Shown here: positions 23,201 through 35,900 of the stretch, one piece after another
How the letters are laid out: each line of letters starts with the position of its first letter
Numbering within the stretch: position 1 is the first letter of the stretch
DNA from: Tethya wilhelma
Lineage: Eukaryota > Porifera > Demospongiae > Tethyida > Tethyidae
Direction: 5' to 3'
DNA: 64,000 nt
NCBI GenBank assembly: GCA_964030475.1
Contig: CAXIPT010000001.1
Span: 25,217,938-25,281,937, forward strand
Notes under the pieces: model-generated
Database searches by the model: none
Seen by the model: the letters and a program-made list of their open reading frames with translations, nothing else
What the model was told of the DNA's origin: nothing
Translations under genes and position numbers: made by a program

Positions 23201-26200
23201 CAATAGGTATGGTTTCAAATGTCTGACCATGCATGAATAAAATTAATTCGCAAAATCATGATTGCATGTTCCCCCTTACAGTATCTGTCTCCATTACTCC
23301 ATCTGGTACCAATATGGCAGACAAACAGTTCAACCTGACTTGCAGTGTACAAACAGATGTTAAACCATCTTCTTTCTCTTGGACTGGTCCTCCCAATGAT
23401 AGTCCTCTTCCCAGTGATACCAGGATGGTGTCTAATGTGATGTCCAGAGGCTCTACTCATACCAGCGTCTTAATCTTTGATCCACTACAATCATCACATG
23501 AAGGGAACTACACATGTACAGTAACAGTGGGGCCTGTGACAGAAATGAGATCCTTTCAAGTCAATGTGGAGGGTAAGTCTTGACATGATCTCACTTATCG
23601 CTATAATAGATTGTCTTAGTTGGATAGATCTAACAGTGACTTTACATCTGTACTGTCCATAAGATCATTCAAGTGACTCTAGATAGTAAGTGAAAATTAA
23701 GTACTATAATAGTTTACATTATTTTTCGTTTCTAAAACTTCAGCTTCATAAGTTTAGAGTAAAATAAATTACAGCATAAATAGTCATATTTTGAAGATAT
23801 GACATTTAGAAAATATCGTATAACTAGAAATTTTGAGGAGTATAAATTTCACTGTTTTCGTGGATCGTCAGTGGTCTGCAAAAATTTTACCTGCAAAATT
23901 TTACTCCACGAAATTTTCGGGATTGTATTTCAATACATGGGTGAGGCTACTCAATCCTCAAATATATAATCGCGAAAAATTTAGTAATTGCCTTTCTGCG
24001 AAAATATTATTCTTTGAAAATTTCTAGCTATACAATACTTTTACATCCCAAAAGATTCTAATTAAGGTACCATTATGATAAGGTCTTATTATTAGAGACA
24101 CATGCACTTCACTATTTGGCACATAGTATTGTCTTCATTTTACCTTTGATAAAGTCATGCACATTGTAATAAGAAGCTATTTTTTTTATTTTTCTATAAA
24201 TATTATAATCTCTAATTCTTCAGTTGTCCCAATTAAGCCAAACATATCCAGAATCTTTATTACAACTGGACAACAACCTCGACTTTTAAAACCCATCAAC
24301 TTGACATGTGAAGCTACTGGTGTCCCCCTACCTACCTATCACTGGTACAGAGATGGTCAAAAGATTGAAGGAGAGACCAGAGCACATCTCTATATTGAAA
24401 GGTTTTCACCAGAGGATAGAGGCTACTATCACTGTGAGACAACCAACAGCAATGGCAGTGACATATCAGAAAGAATACTGTTGAGGATACAAGGTATTTA
24501 ATCTTGCAAAGCACCTGGATAACTTACTACAGAAGTAAATGGTCTACCATAAAGGAATTCGTCAATATCTGGTGGAGTATACAACATCACGATCTCTTAA
24601 TAGTACAAACACAGAAGAGGATGTAGTGTTTCAGGTAGAATACAATACATGTGCTATGCTAGCTATAGTGTTTAAGTATTATTTCCTATAATGCCACAAT
24701 TTTCAGTTAAATTCAACACTGTCTGGACTCAATATCAGTGCTAATGTATACCAAGTTAACAATCGCAGTGTGTAAGTTACTTATTCAATCATTGTGAATT
24801 ACTAATGTATCAATCAGTTTTCAAACAAGGATATTTTTTGCATCCAGATATTCCATAAACACAACAACAGTGGTTTCTCTACTTGTTACATTTGATTTGA
24901 ACCCGTCACTATCAAGTGAATTAATTCAAGAGGCCATCAATACCACTCTACTACTTAATTTTGAATCTACCTACATTAATAGTCTCAATATCCGACGCTT
25001 TGGTATGTCAATAATGGAATCATTGTAGGACACTAGGAATAATCATTTCTATAATACTATTTCATACAGATGGGTGTTCACAATTGAAAATGGAGCCAAT
25101 AGAAACACTGTTCCCTGATATCACGTTCACTTGGCCAGAGACAGAGATTGGAGACAATGTTTCTTACACATGTCCATGCCAAAATTTGACCAGCACAAAG
25201 AAGATTGATAACAACACAGGGGCACGTGTGTGTGGAGGGAACTATGCCAGTGGTGCCTTATGGGAGCCTGTGAATGCCATAGAAGACTGTGGACTCTCTA
25301 CCATCACACTGAGGCTTTGTCAAGCACAAATCGTAAGTGCTAGTAACCTACAAAATTGAGGAATACATGTTGACAATGTAAATAATATTAATAGATATGC
25401 ATGGTTATAGCATAACTGCCAATTTCACACAAGGGTATTGATGCAGGAGGCTGCAAACAATCCAGAGGTTTTATCTGAAGTTTTGGTTAATGTCACAAGT
25501 ACTACTGAAGAAATTCAAGCTGTTGATATTTCAGCAGCTACAACACTCATAGAAGAATTGACTGATGAGGCTACAAATGCAGAGAATGAACAGGTAGGGT
25601 ATAATTAGAGGATTTAATTATTATAATGATGTTTAACAAAATAGGTTAGAGACAATTTCTTGAGGACTATTGACAACATCATTCAAGCTGATGGTGAAGA
25701 AGTGGCACAAAGCCAAAATAACACAAACACATCAACAAGGTTGATAAAATTAATAATGATATCATGCAGAGTTGTTTGTAACATATATATTATGAATAAT
25801 TGTTTTCTTTTCTAAACAGACTTTTGACAACTATAAACAACTTTGCTGACAAAGTCGAAGTACCTAATAATACTAACTCCACAACATTTGTTCAACGTTC
25901 TTATGCCATTCGTGTCACAAACATCGACACAAATGAATTCAATGGAGAAACTCTAACATTTGATCTAGGAACTACTGACAATGTTGTGAGTGGACAAAGT
26001 GCCATTAACTCTGATGGAATAAATTCAGCACCTGGAACAGAAGGGGATATTGGGGGAGGAGTTACAGCAGCTGTGAGGGTACCAAAGTCCATCTTCCAAG
26101 AACTGGGTGTTAATGATAGTGTGGCACAAAGACTATCTTACTCAATATTCACTCAAGGAAGTCTCTTTCAGTCTTCAGATGTAAATCAAAGCAACCTGAC

Positions 26201-28064
26201 TCTTGGTTCTGTTGTGGTATCCATCAGAGTGAGTGGTACACAAGATACACAAACATTAGACACTCCTATTGAAGTTCTCTTCCAACCAAGCCAGGTACCT
26301 CTCTAAAACAGTGTTCAAATTATAACAGCTAGCTTATGCATATGCATGTCTACAATAAATTGTCTACAGCTCATAGACAATGCTACTGACACACTTTGTG
26401 CACTTTGGGACTCCATCTACAATGGTAAGAGTCTATACAAAGGGTGACAATTAGTAATTTATTTTAGTATTAAAATTATCACAATTAAACACCTCAAAAC
26501 AGAGGGACGAGGAGCTTGGTCCACTGACAACTGTGATCTTGTTAAGGAACATTCCAGTCTATCTGATGGTGAATCACAGACCAATAATCAAAGATCAAAT
26601 CAAGCTGACCAAATGTCTGATGAAAGCCCACCTAACAACAGAGAGAATGTTCAGGTCCACTACTCACAACCAGGACACTTTGGACTCCTACTGGTATCCA
26701 TATGCATCGCCTTGATTAACACAATGCAATTATCTAATGATCATACAGGATTTAACATATGGAGTAGTTGAACCACTTCCTGAGGTATTCTCATTTGTTT
26801 TGGAAGTTATTTCATACATTGGACTCTGTGTATCTCTGATCTGTTTGACTATGTTTCTCCTTACATATCTTACAACAAGGTATTACTGATTATTTAATGG
26901 AAATCATAATATTATTGATTAATTATTAGTAGAACATAGCCATGCTTGCAACATTTTTCTATAGACAACTTCGTACAAAAGGACATGGACAGATTCTCAT
27001 TAACATGTCTATTGCTCTCATGTGTCTCTACATCATGTTCCTAATTGGAGCACATGCAGTACCAGAACCTGTCATTTGTGCTATTTCAGCTGCTCTCCTT
27101 CAATACTTCATGTTAGTGTACTTTGCATGGACAACAGTGGAAGCATTTTACCTCTACAGGAAACTCGTCAAAGTACTTGGAACACATATCCCAAAATTTG
27201 CATTGAAAGCTGGTCTGATAGCATGGTGTAAGTGCTGCTCAGAACATGACCATTATGGAGTAAAATTAACTGCTTTACATTAAAACAGTGTCACCATGGA
27301 TTATTGTTGGGGTTTCTGTTGGCCCTGGATACCAAAGCTACTACAGAAATGAAACATCATTGTAAGAAAATCAATTATAAAGTACTATTATACTTTTATT
27401 CACATATATAATTCTCTTCAATTTTTCCAGTTGTCGTGCCATTGGTCTTCCCTTTTGGCTTGGAACAATTGTACCATTTGTAGTCATTTACATATTCAAT
27501 TGGATCATGTTTATCCTTATCATTATCTCTCTCTGTCGCAATACCCGAAGCAAGTTTGACAAGAAATCAAACAAAGATAAAGCAAAGTTTGTGAAAGAAC
27601 AAGTAACAATTGCCTTTGGTCTTGCCACATTGTTTGGTCTTGGATGGGGGTTTGGACTAGCTGCCAGTGGTACTACTGTTCACGGTCTCACACTAGCTTT
27701 TCAAATCATATTCAGCATATTTGTGGGATCTCAAGGAATTCTGTTTTTTGTTCTTCATGGAATAAAGAAGCAAGAAGCTCGCAACCAGTGGAAGGTTTGG
27801 TTCACGACCATCACCAGTAAACCAGTACAGCTCTACTCTGGGAGTAAATTTACATCCACAGCAACAGGAACTCACTCCACCTTTGACATGTCGACTCTCA
27901 CCAAAGAAGGAGCACTTCCTCAAAAGAAGGATAAAGAAAAAGTGTCTGAACATAAATCATCTAGATACGTCGCTTCAGAAGAAACGTACCTCAGTGTTAC
28001 AAAGCAAGAAGAAACAGATGAAGAGCAATCTCCATTGGAGTCCATTGAGACAGAGAAGCACTAA
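20298..28064 (+). CDS. C2: large adhesion GPCR (FN3/Ig-SEA-like-HRM-GAIN-GPS-7TM), no signal peptide found
   Basis: Exons: 20298-20582, 20756-21070 (FN3), 21138-21761 (two Ig), 21837-22088, 22162-22461 (Ig), 22523-23206 (two Ig), 23282-23572 (Ig), 24224-24493 (I-set Ig), 24555-24634, 24707-24771, 24848-25002 (SEA-like), 25070-25332 (HRM), 25447-25593, 25645-25739, 25820-26294 (GAIN), 26370-26424, 26503-26693 (GPS), 26749-26879, 26965-27227, 27289-27361, 27431-28064 (7TM and tail): about 1880 codons, all phases compatible. The first exon opens with a splice acceptor in phase 1, and no start or signal-peptide exon is seen between the foldback element and it. Either the 5' end was destroyed or the gene splices from C1. 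The TM4 exon is 6 bases shorter than in the paralogues. Confidence 0.85.
22523..23206 (+). other. fused two-domain exon with a collapsed intron footprint
   Basis: An Ig domain (VTLTCTITLSDDIDTD) and a CC-Ig domain (IFRGVSYPNNSVLP; FCTTELSSCC) share one exon. At the seam, 22868-22881, the bases read GAG, GT AGTGATAC AG, CTC: a splice donor and acceptor about a dozen bases apart that are now translated. Gene D keeps the second domain as a separate exon (35546-35884). This looks like two phase-1 exons joined by near-complete intron deletion. Confidence 0.6.
23824..24027. mobile_element. palindromic TIR element family M2, copy 1
   Basis: Ends are CTAGAAATTTT and its complement AAAATTTCTAG. The interior contains TTTTCGTGG/TTTTCGC motifs in both orientations. 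A related element in the opposite sense lies at 32728-32921. Non-coding, in the C2 intron before the I-set exon. Confidence 0.75.
24555..25002 (+). other. SEA-like domain exons of C2
   Basis: Three exons (24555-24634, 24707-24771, 24848-25002) encode about 100 residues between the I-set Ig and HRM: QYLVEYTT, LNSTLSGLNISANVYQVN, and VVSLLVTFDLNPSLSSELIQ. The pattern of a beta strand followed by a helix is like the C-terminal half of SEA domains, which occur at this position in some vertebrate adhesion GPCRs. The GSVVV-type cleavage motif is not present (TTVVSLL). Assignment is by pattern only. Confidence 0.5.
25070..26693 (+). other. HRM, GAIN and GPS exons of C2
   Basis: HRM 25070-25332 (CPCQNL; RVCGGNYASGALWEP), GAIN exons 25447-25593, 25645-25739 and 25820-26294, and GPS exons 26370-26424 (CALWD) and 26503-26693 (GAWSTDNC, then VHYSQPGHFGLLL). 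The loop has RSNQ where copies A and B have RSKR, so the furin consensus is lost. The H-L-T/S triad is again Q-P-G. Confidence 0.8.
26749..28064 (+). other. seven-transmembrane block and tail, C2
   Basis: TM1 26749-26879, TM2-3 26965-27227, TM4 27289-27361, TM5-7 and tail 27431-28064. Signatures match the other copies (GLCVSLICLTMFLL; FGLGWGFGLAASG; VGSQGILFFVLHGIKK). The tail diverges after LTKEGALPQKKDKEK and contains a YLSV tyrosine motif; it ends at TAA 28062-28064. Confidence 0.88.
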
Positions 28065-29824
28065 AGTATCTCCACAATTAATGTCTTGTACGGAGTAGTT
28101 AAGTACATGAATCTTCATGTAGACAATTACACCATAGATGTAGTTATTCTATAGCTTAAACACATCCATGCAGTAGAGTTTCGATATATGTACACAAAAT
28201 TATTGTAGGTTAACAACCAAAGGGGTTCAAGGCAGCTAGCTAGGTCTTCCTCTTTATGCTAAGAGGAATAAGGGTTTGGTAATACCACAGGGGCCACTTC
28301 CTCGCAAATGCCAGACATGTATAAATGCACAGCAATACTAGTGAGCAGCCATAAATGCAAATGCCTTGCGCCAGAATATACAGCCAGCCATTGCCAATAC
28401 ATACACTCAAATATTGCACATTAATGTCCCCATGCGTTATCCATTATTGATACCAGGTGGAGGAGTGTGTCCCCCGGACAGCCCATGTACACAATTGCTA
28501 AACTTAACATAAATAATAAGTGTTACAATAGATAAGGCGAGGAAGTGGGTGCAATGCCCCTGTGGCTGTCACGCCCAGAGGGCGGAGTAAGAGAAAAGAA
28601 AAACAGGAAACCGAAAGCAAAACAAACACTGCACATACTATAAAAATATTATACACCTATTTATAAACATATAGAATAAGGTATTACAATCTTATAGTTG
28701 TAAGAAAACTATTGTCAACGTGTGATCAGATGCACATCTAGAGGGTGGGTGGGTGCGGGGCTGAAAAAGCACAGTGGCTTCAAATTGTCAGTGAACTTTG
28801 TCAGGTACTTTGGTGCTAGCTGTTTATAGCGCTAATGAGCTTCTGTGTCCTGTGACCCATTATTAAGTATTGCCATGCGCATTGCCACACCCCCGGAAGT
28901 GGCCCCTTTGTACTGTTAACTCCATTTAAAGCGGGAGCTTTAAATGCCATATTGTGTCATGTATATTATATTGATATTATTAAAATGGTAGAAACTGGGA
29001 AGTTAAACGTAATTATTGTTCTAAATCAAGTATATACTTGTATTATTAAAAATATCAGAGACTGACATGATCATGCATGGATATACCATTGCTATGTCTG
29101 TACTACTCAGTCATAAGGAAAGTAGTATATTCACTTGTCAAGTTCGAATTTTTTAAACATTGTGAATACAACGTTAACATGTGCGAACATCTATCAGTGA
29201 TACATTCAGTCACACAGCAAGGAGGTAGAAACACAAGGAGTCTGTAAGGTATGCAAATGGTTCATGGAGTCATGTGTCATAAGCCCATCTACAATTGCCA
29301 GTATGCATCAATAATAAGGGATATCAATACTGTGACCTAAAACTACCAGCATATAATTATAACAAGGGATATTATTCATCTAAAAATGCTAGCTACTTCA
29401 GGCAGGAAACTTTGCACCGAAAACAAGTACCCCTTTTTTATGGCAATAAACTGATCAGTGGATACAGCAACACAAAATACATTTACACTGTGGAGGTGGC
29501 TGACTAAACAGTCACTTGTTTGTTTGTTCAAACAATCATATTCAAGATTGGACCTAATTGTTGTTGTTGTTTTTTTTTGCCTTATAATTGCCTGCATTTG
29601 TCACATATATACACATGCAGCACTCAGTCCGAAAGATATGAACATATATGGAAACATTCACTGGAATCCAATTAAGGATGTGCATATCCATTAGCCTTAT
29701 TATACATGGCATGCACAAAAAAAATTGCTTTATAATGCCAGTCGATGCATGCATGGGGTAGTGCTGTTGGAAGTTCAAAGTCGACACTTTCAAATAGGAC
29801 GGTGAAAACAAATTCGAGTGCATG
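28065..29824. other. intergenic between C2 and D
   Basis: No gene recognised. It includes a possible TIR element (28209-28920). A T-run and TTG repeats occur near 29556-29580. The rest is AT-rich and unassigned; the promoter of D should lie at the right end. Confidence 0.5.
28209..28920. mobile_element. possible non-autonomous TIR element
   Basis: The outer ends GTTAACAACCAAAGGGG (left) and CCCCTTTGTACTGTTAAC (right) are imperfect complements. Inside, CAGGGGCCACTTCC (about 28290), its complement-like GGAAGTGG..CCCCTG (about 28545) and GGAAGTGGCCCCTTTG (about 28895) show nested inverted repetition. No coding. Borders are uncertain. Confidence 0.35.
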
Positions 29825-29939
29825 ATGTACTTCATGAGACATAGACGATTAGTTTCTTTCTTTCATAAAAAGATTATTCTACCACTCTTATGGGTGGAAT
29901 TAGCATGGCTGTTAATGCAGTCAACAGCAACTGGACAAG
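29825..29939 (+). other. signal peptide exon of D
   Basis: 38 codons plus one base (phase 1). A basic N-region (RHRR, HKK) precedes a hydrophobic core (IILPLLWVELAWLL) and a polar end ATGQ, then GTCAGT. The ending GQ plus phase-1 donor is shared with the first exons of B, F and G, and supports this frame over a second ATG in another frame at 29910 that encodes no hydrophobic core. Confidence 0.75.
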
Positions 29940-32900
29940 GTCAGTACGATAGTTTGTGTTACTGCATGGTCAAACTAATCTTGAGAAGTTGTTTCCTATA
30001 GCCCTTATTATTGTAAAAAGTGATTCAAAACACATACATTAATTACATAAACAGTCCCCCTTCCTTCCTCTCCTACCATTGAGACTGTCACTCCACAGTC
30101 CACCAGTATCACCATTACTTGGAGCCAATCACAGGGAGACATTGTGGACAATTACTTAATAACATACTCCTATCAGGGACCATGTCCTGATATAGTAGAT
30201 CCAGCTTACATTACTATTGATGGTAATGTGAGCGAACACACTATGACTGCATTGGAGGAAGATGGTGAATACTTGATTACTATCACAGCTGAGAACAGAG
30301 AAGGAAGAAGTCAAACAACCAATACAACAATTGAAACACTACCAACAGGTGTGCATTAAAAACTGCATTGGCAGCATTAAGTGCATGTACACATCCTAGC
30401 AGCTGCATACATAAAGCTCAGTATATAGTGCTCCTGATTGCTATGGTCAATCTTACAGTGCATGCATGCATGTCTTGTGGTATTGTTTTAGCTCCAAGTG
30501 GACCTCTTCAGTCTGTCATGACACTACGAAATGGTCCATTCCACATCACATTCGCATGGAGTGAAGTTGAGTGTCTTGAAAAGAACAGTGCCATAATAGG
30601 ATATTCAGTGAGATTCGAACAACTATTGGCTAACTTGACTGGTTCAAGCTTCAAAATACTAACAATTACCAACCTCATCCCTCGTACCACCTACACCTTT
30701 GAAGTAGCAGCAATCAGTGAGAGTGGGATTGGCCCTTTTGCAAATCTTACCACTCAGTCAACAGTTTCTCCAGGTGAGTTAATTAGTATAATAGAAGAGA
30801 ATTCATATATTATTGCATTATGTTTTTTTTATGACTTCTATAATTATACATGCAAACATTCAGAAGTTTTAATCCTCCTACGTGGTGTACTCTATGTTAA
30901 CAACAGCATCGTGACCCTGGATGAGATTGGCGAAGATAGCACTGCTCTGTTCTGTCTCACTAACAAGACTGACTGCTGTAGAGATTCAGATACTCCTCAA
31001 ATCATTGGTGAAGGACAGTGGGTCTTCCCAAATGGAACCTCAGTCAGCAATGCTGGCTCTGGTGATTCCATCTACAGAGGTAGAGGTCCCAGTCATGTTC
31101 GTCTTCAACGCAGGAACAATGCTCAAACAACTGGAGTCTTCCGCTGTGAGGTACCTGATGCAAGTGGAACTAACCAACAACTCTATGTTGGTGTGTACCC
31201 TGTGACCTCTGGCTTTCCCTCCATCACTGGCCTAGTCTACAATCGATCCAGCCTCACTCTGACCTGTACCTCTACTGGTGGTCCTGCTACCACTGTCTCT
31301 TGGAGGAAGAATGGCCAACCAGTGGAGGTTGATGGAACTACATACCATCAGAGTCAGAGGGTGGTGGATAGTAGTACAGCCACTTATGAGAACACACTGT
31401 TAGGCATAAGTGCCAGGAATTTTGTAGGTACATTTGATTGTACTGTAAGCAATGTAAGAGGAATAGCAGATCAAACAACAGTTATTGATGGTAAGTGCTT
31501 GAATCATTAGCTACTTAGCTTTTGACTGACGATTATTGAATCACATGCATAATAATAATAATATAGATATTGATGATTACAGTAATGTTACTGGAACTAC
31601 TACCTGTCAATCTAGCAAGAACATTAGTGGTATAATTTACAACTTCACCTGCAAATGTTCACCATGTTTCTCTGAAGATGGTAGAGGAAGAACTGGTGGG
31701 AGTGGATGTGCAGGTAATGATATAGCTGTGCATGCTTGCTATAATATTATTATCATACTATATCAATTGTATTTTAGTTGTATAATAGTTTGAGTTTAAA
31801 TCTCTAGGCATACTAAGTCCATTTGAAGTAGAATCATGTGTTGACAGTTGTACAAACACACAACAGGGATTCACATGTGATGGTAAGTTAATGTGAACAC
31901 CACTGACTCAATATAGTATACCAATTTGATTTCTCTTTTCACACAGAAATTGAAGAATGTACAATAAATATTGATGATTGTGTGAGTGCTGCCACCTGTA
32001 GAAACATAAACGGTACTTTCACTTGTACATGTTCACCTGCATTTATCGGAGATGGTATAGGGAGTGGTAATGGATGTATTGGTAAGAACAATATTTACAA
32101 ATACCAACATGTTTGATATTACATTAATAACTACAATCTTGTAAAGCTGCAGATACGAATGAGTGTGCAGAAATCTCCTGTGTACTGGATGGCCTTAACT
32201 GTGCAAGTACACCAGGAAACAGGAGTTTTAGATGTGATGGTAAATTGAAATTGTTTGAAGCATTGTATGTGGCAACAGTAATATCTTAATAATCGTATGT
32301 CTAGAGTATATGTATGGTTCCTGCATGCATGTTTCTAAACAGTACCAAACTAGATTTTATAAACCAACCGTGCATTTCTGTTTCTTTAGGCCCTGGATTG
32401 TCAATTCAGAGTGATCAATTCATTATTGGAAGGTTTGCTACAGTGAGGTGTATTACTGATGAATTAGTAGATCGAATTGAGTGGTTGGACAGTTTGGGAA
32501 GAGTGGTAGCCAGTACACACTTCACTGACCAGCTAAATCTGATATTCAGCCTAGTCAATGACAGCATTCACAATTTTGTCTACACATGCCGAGTTACTAA
32601 AAGTGGAGCAACCAATGAAGATAGTACTACAATTGACACCATCGGTAACTAAGTAAATAATTCTATTATAGTTACAGCTACCAGAGGTGTTTTCCTCCAG
32701 TTAATCATTGATAATAATACCATATAGCTAGAAATTTTTGAGGAATAATATTTTCGTGGAAAGGCGATCGCCATGCAAACTTTTCGCAATTTTATTTTTG
32801 ATGATCGAGCAGCCCCACCCATATATTGCAATACAATCCTGCAAATTTCACAGATAAAAATTCTGCTAATTGCCAACAATCCATGAAAACAGCAAAATTT

Positions 32901-35900
32901 ATTCTCCTCAAAAATTTCTAGCTACACTGTAATTTATTAATGCTTATCTTCTCCAGTCCCAGACAATGTAATAACTGCCACTCCCAGTGCCTCAGGCTAT
33001 TCTGTTGTTGGAGAGTCTTACACTCTGACCTGTACTACCTTCACACTGCCTGGTCTGCTCTACACACCTACTGCTAGTTGGACCTTCCCCAATGGCAGTG
33101 AGTCCATGACCTCTACCAGTCAAATCACAATTTCTACCATCACATTTAACCCCCTGAGGACATCACATGCTGGAAAGTACATCTGTAAAGGGGAAGTTAC
33201 ATTGCTAGCATCACCGGTACCCTTTATAAACATGGCTGCATTCAATGTTGAAGTCCAGAGTAAGTTGCTCTCACAGATTCCATTATTGTACTCACTTCTA
33301 TCGTGATTATTAATTATGATCTTCCATTGCATATAGTTCCCACTCCAAATATGACTGTGAGACTCAATGACACAGGTGTACTATATGCTGGTGTATCAGT
33401 GGCTCTGACTTGTACTCTAACACTGAGTGAAGATGTTGACACTGATGTAATGATGGAGGTGAATTGGTTCAGAGCAGGAGTACCATTATCAAACAACGTA
33501 AGAACCACCATCTCCCCAGTTTCTCAGTTAGGCCGAAACACATTCACTTGGATAAGCATTCTAACTCTGGCCCCACTGTATCCTGAAGACAATGCCACTT
33601 TCACTTGTGAGGCAACAGTAAATCCTGAAGAACAAGAGCAGTATATAATGGCCAGTGAAACAGTAAGAAATAGTTCTCCCATTACTGTGGAAGTCCGAGG
33701 TAAATTTCATGTTCTGAAAGTTTTCTTTAAAAATAATCACATTTCAAAAATAATTTAAATTTCAGCCTCATCTGCTCCTGCCAATGTGATAATTATTGCT
33801 CTAAATTCCACATTCATTCATCTCTCGTGGACTCAACAAGAAGATGACTATATTGAGAACTTTGAGATCTCATACTATTATGAAGGACTATGCTCTGAGG
33901 GAGGCCAAACGAAAGTGACTGTTCATGATAACACTACCAGAGAATACACTGTGACAAGATTGGAGGAGTTTAGCGATTACCTCATCACAATCACAGCTGT
34001 GAACAGAGCAGGGAGGAACTCAACAAATGTTAGGAATAAAACATTGCCTACAGGTACATGCAGATCTTAGTTTGGGTGTACATTTAATTTAAGTGGGATG
34101 CTATTTTGTATAGTCATTCTTGCATTTTGAAAAAAAAAATTACTATTTTAACAAAAAAAGTTTACTGTTACAAAGCTTCTTCTTTTCTTTCATGCTATTA
34201 TACGATTTATCTGCATATACAGTTCCTAGTGGACCCCCATTATCATTGAACAATACATTTACTAATGTATCCTCTGTGACCATTCAATGGAGTCGTGTTA
34301 ACTGTTTGGATCGTAACAGTAATATAACAAGATACAAAGTGAGGTACTATCAGTCTGAGAGGCCTACCTCAACTGCTGAGGAGGTTAACACCTCAGGAGT
34401 TATGGACAGAAACATGTTCACCATCACTGGACTCAATCCTAGTACCAGTTATAGCATTGAAGTCAGAGCATTAAATAGAGAGAATCAACTAGGACCACCT
34501 GCAAGGATTGAAGTGACAACTGCTATCTCTATAAGTGAGTTATAATTATAGGCAAATTAATTGCAGCAAATAATTATCTCAACAGCCAAATTTTAGTTTA
34601 AAGTAACTGCTATATTTATCTCTGTTTTTTCAGGCCCTGTACTGTCAATTCTCAGTGATCAATTCATTGTTGGAATGTTAGCTATACTGAGGTGTACTAG
34701 TGATGCATCAGTGGATCAAATGGAGTGGCTAGACAGTGAGGGAAGAGTAGTAGCTAGAGAAAGCTCAACAGATCAGCTTGATTTAGTTTTCAATCCAGTC
34801 AATGACAGCATACACAATTTATTTTACTCCTGCCAAGTCATTAGTGAAAGAACAAATGAAGAAAATATCACAATCAAAATCACTGGTAAAAATTAATCAC
34901 AGTTTCTATAAAGTTAAGCACTTCTGCATTGATGCCCATTTTATAGTACTCTATATTGGGTCACACAGCCATAATTAATGCAGAATTTGACAAAGTTTCT
35001 AAGTACATGTTTGATACATTGTGTTACTGCGTTTTAGTGCTCGAAAATAATTTACGTGATGCAATGCAATGTAATAGAAAATATTCCACCCTTATAGTTA
35101 TACTTCCTATTATATATACAGTTCCAGACAATGTTATCACTGCCATTCCCAGTGTCTCAGGCTCTGGTATCCCTGGAGATGCTTACACTTTGACCTGTAC
35201 CATCATACCACTGCCTGGTCTGACCAACACCCCTACTGCTAGCTGGACCTACCCCAATGGCAGTGAGTCCCCCAGTGAACTGTCCATCTCTACCATCACA
35301 TTCAACCCTCTGAAGACATCACATGCTGGAGAGTATATCTGTACAGGGAGGGTCACATCACCAGCATCACCGGTACCCCTTATAAAAATGGCTGCATTCA
35401 ATGTTACAGTTCAGAGTAAGTTGCTCTCACAGCTTTCATTATTGTACTTGCTCCTGTTGTGACTACCAAGTAATTAACATCTTCCATTGCAGTTCCCACT
35501 CCTAATACTCAATGAGTCAGTGTTTAATTCATACACTGATTACAGATGATGCAGTTCAGCTGATGTTCCGAGGTGTCTCCTACCCCAACAACAGTGTAAT
35601 ACCACTGAATGATGTTGGAAACTACTACACTGGCAGTTCTATCCACTGTACTACTGACAGAAGTCCATGTTGTTCATCTCTTCCTAATCGTTTTGGAGAG
35701 TGGTTCTATCCTAATGGATCAGTGGTGCCTAACAATGCTGCTGGTCAAAATTTCTCTAGAGGAAGACTGGACAATCAAACTATAATACTGAATCGTAGGA
35801 ACAACGCTCAGTCTCCCAGTGGATCATTCTGTTGTGAATTACCAGACAACAGCAATATAGTGCACAAAATCTGTGCTATACTGGGTATAAATAAAACTAT

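Larger units (their letters stand above)
20298..24493 (+). other. ectodomain array of C2 (2 FN3 + 8 Ig)
   Basis: Order: FN3 (LSWTQQEDDYIESFEITYSY), FN3 (GYRVRYYQSESPTS; TITGLNPSTSYSIEVRAVN), CC-type Ig plus a second Ig in one exon ([30 protein letters not shown]), Ig, Ig (ASWTYPNGSES), a fused Ig + CC-Ig exon, Ig, and an I-set Ig (EATGVPLPTYHWYRDG; DRGYYHCETTNSNG). Every exon is phase 1-1. Many Asn-X-Ser/Thr sites predict heavy N-glycosylation. Confidence 0.8.
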
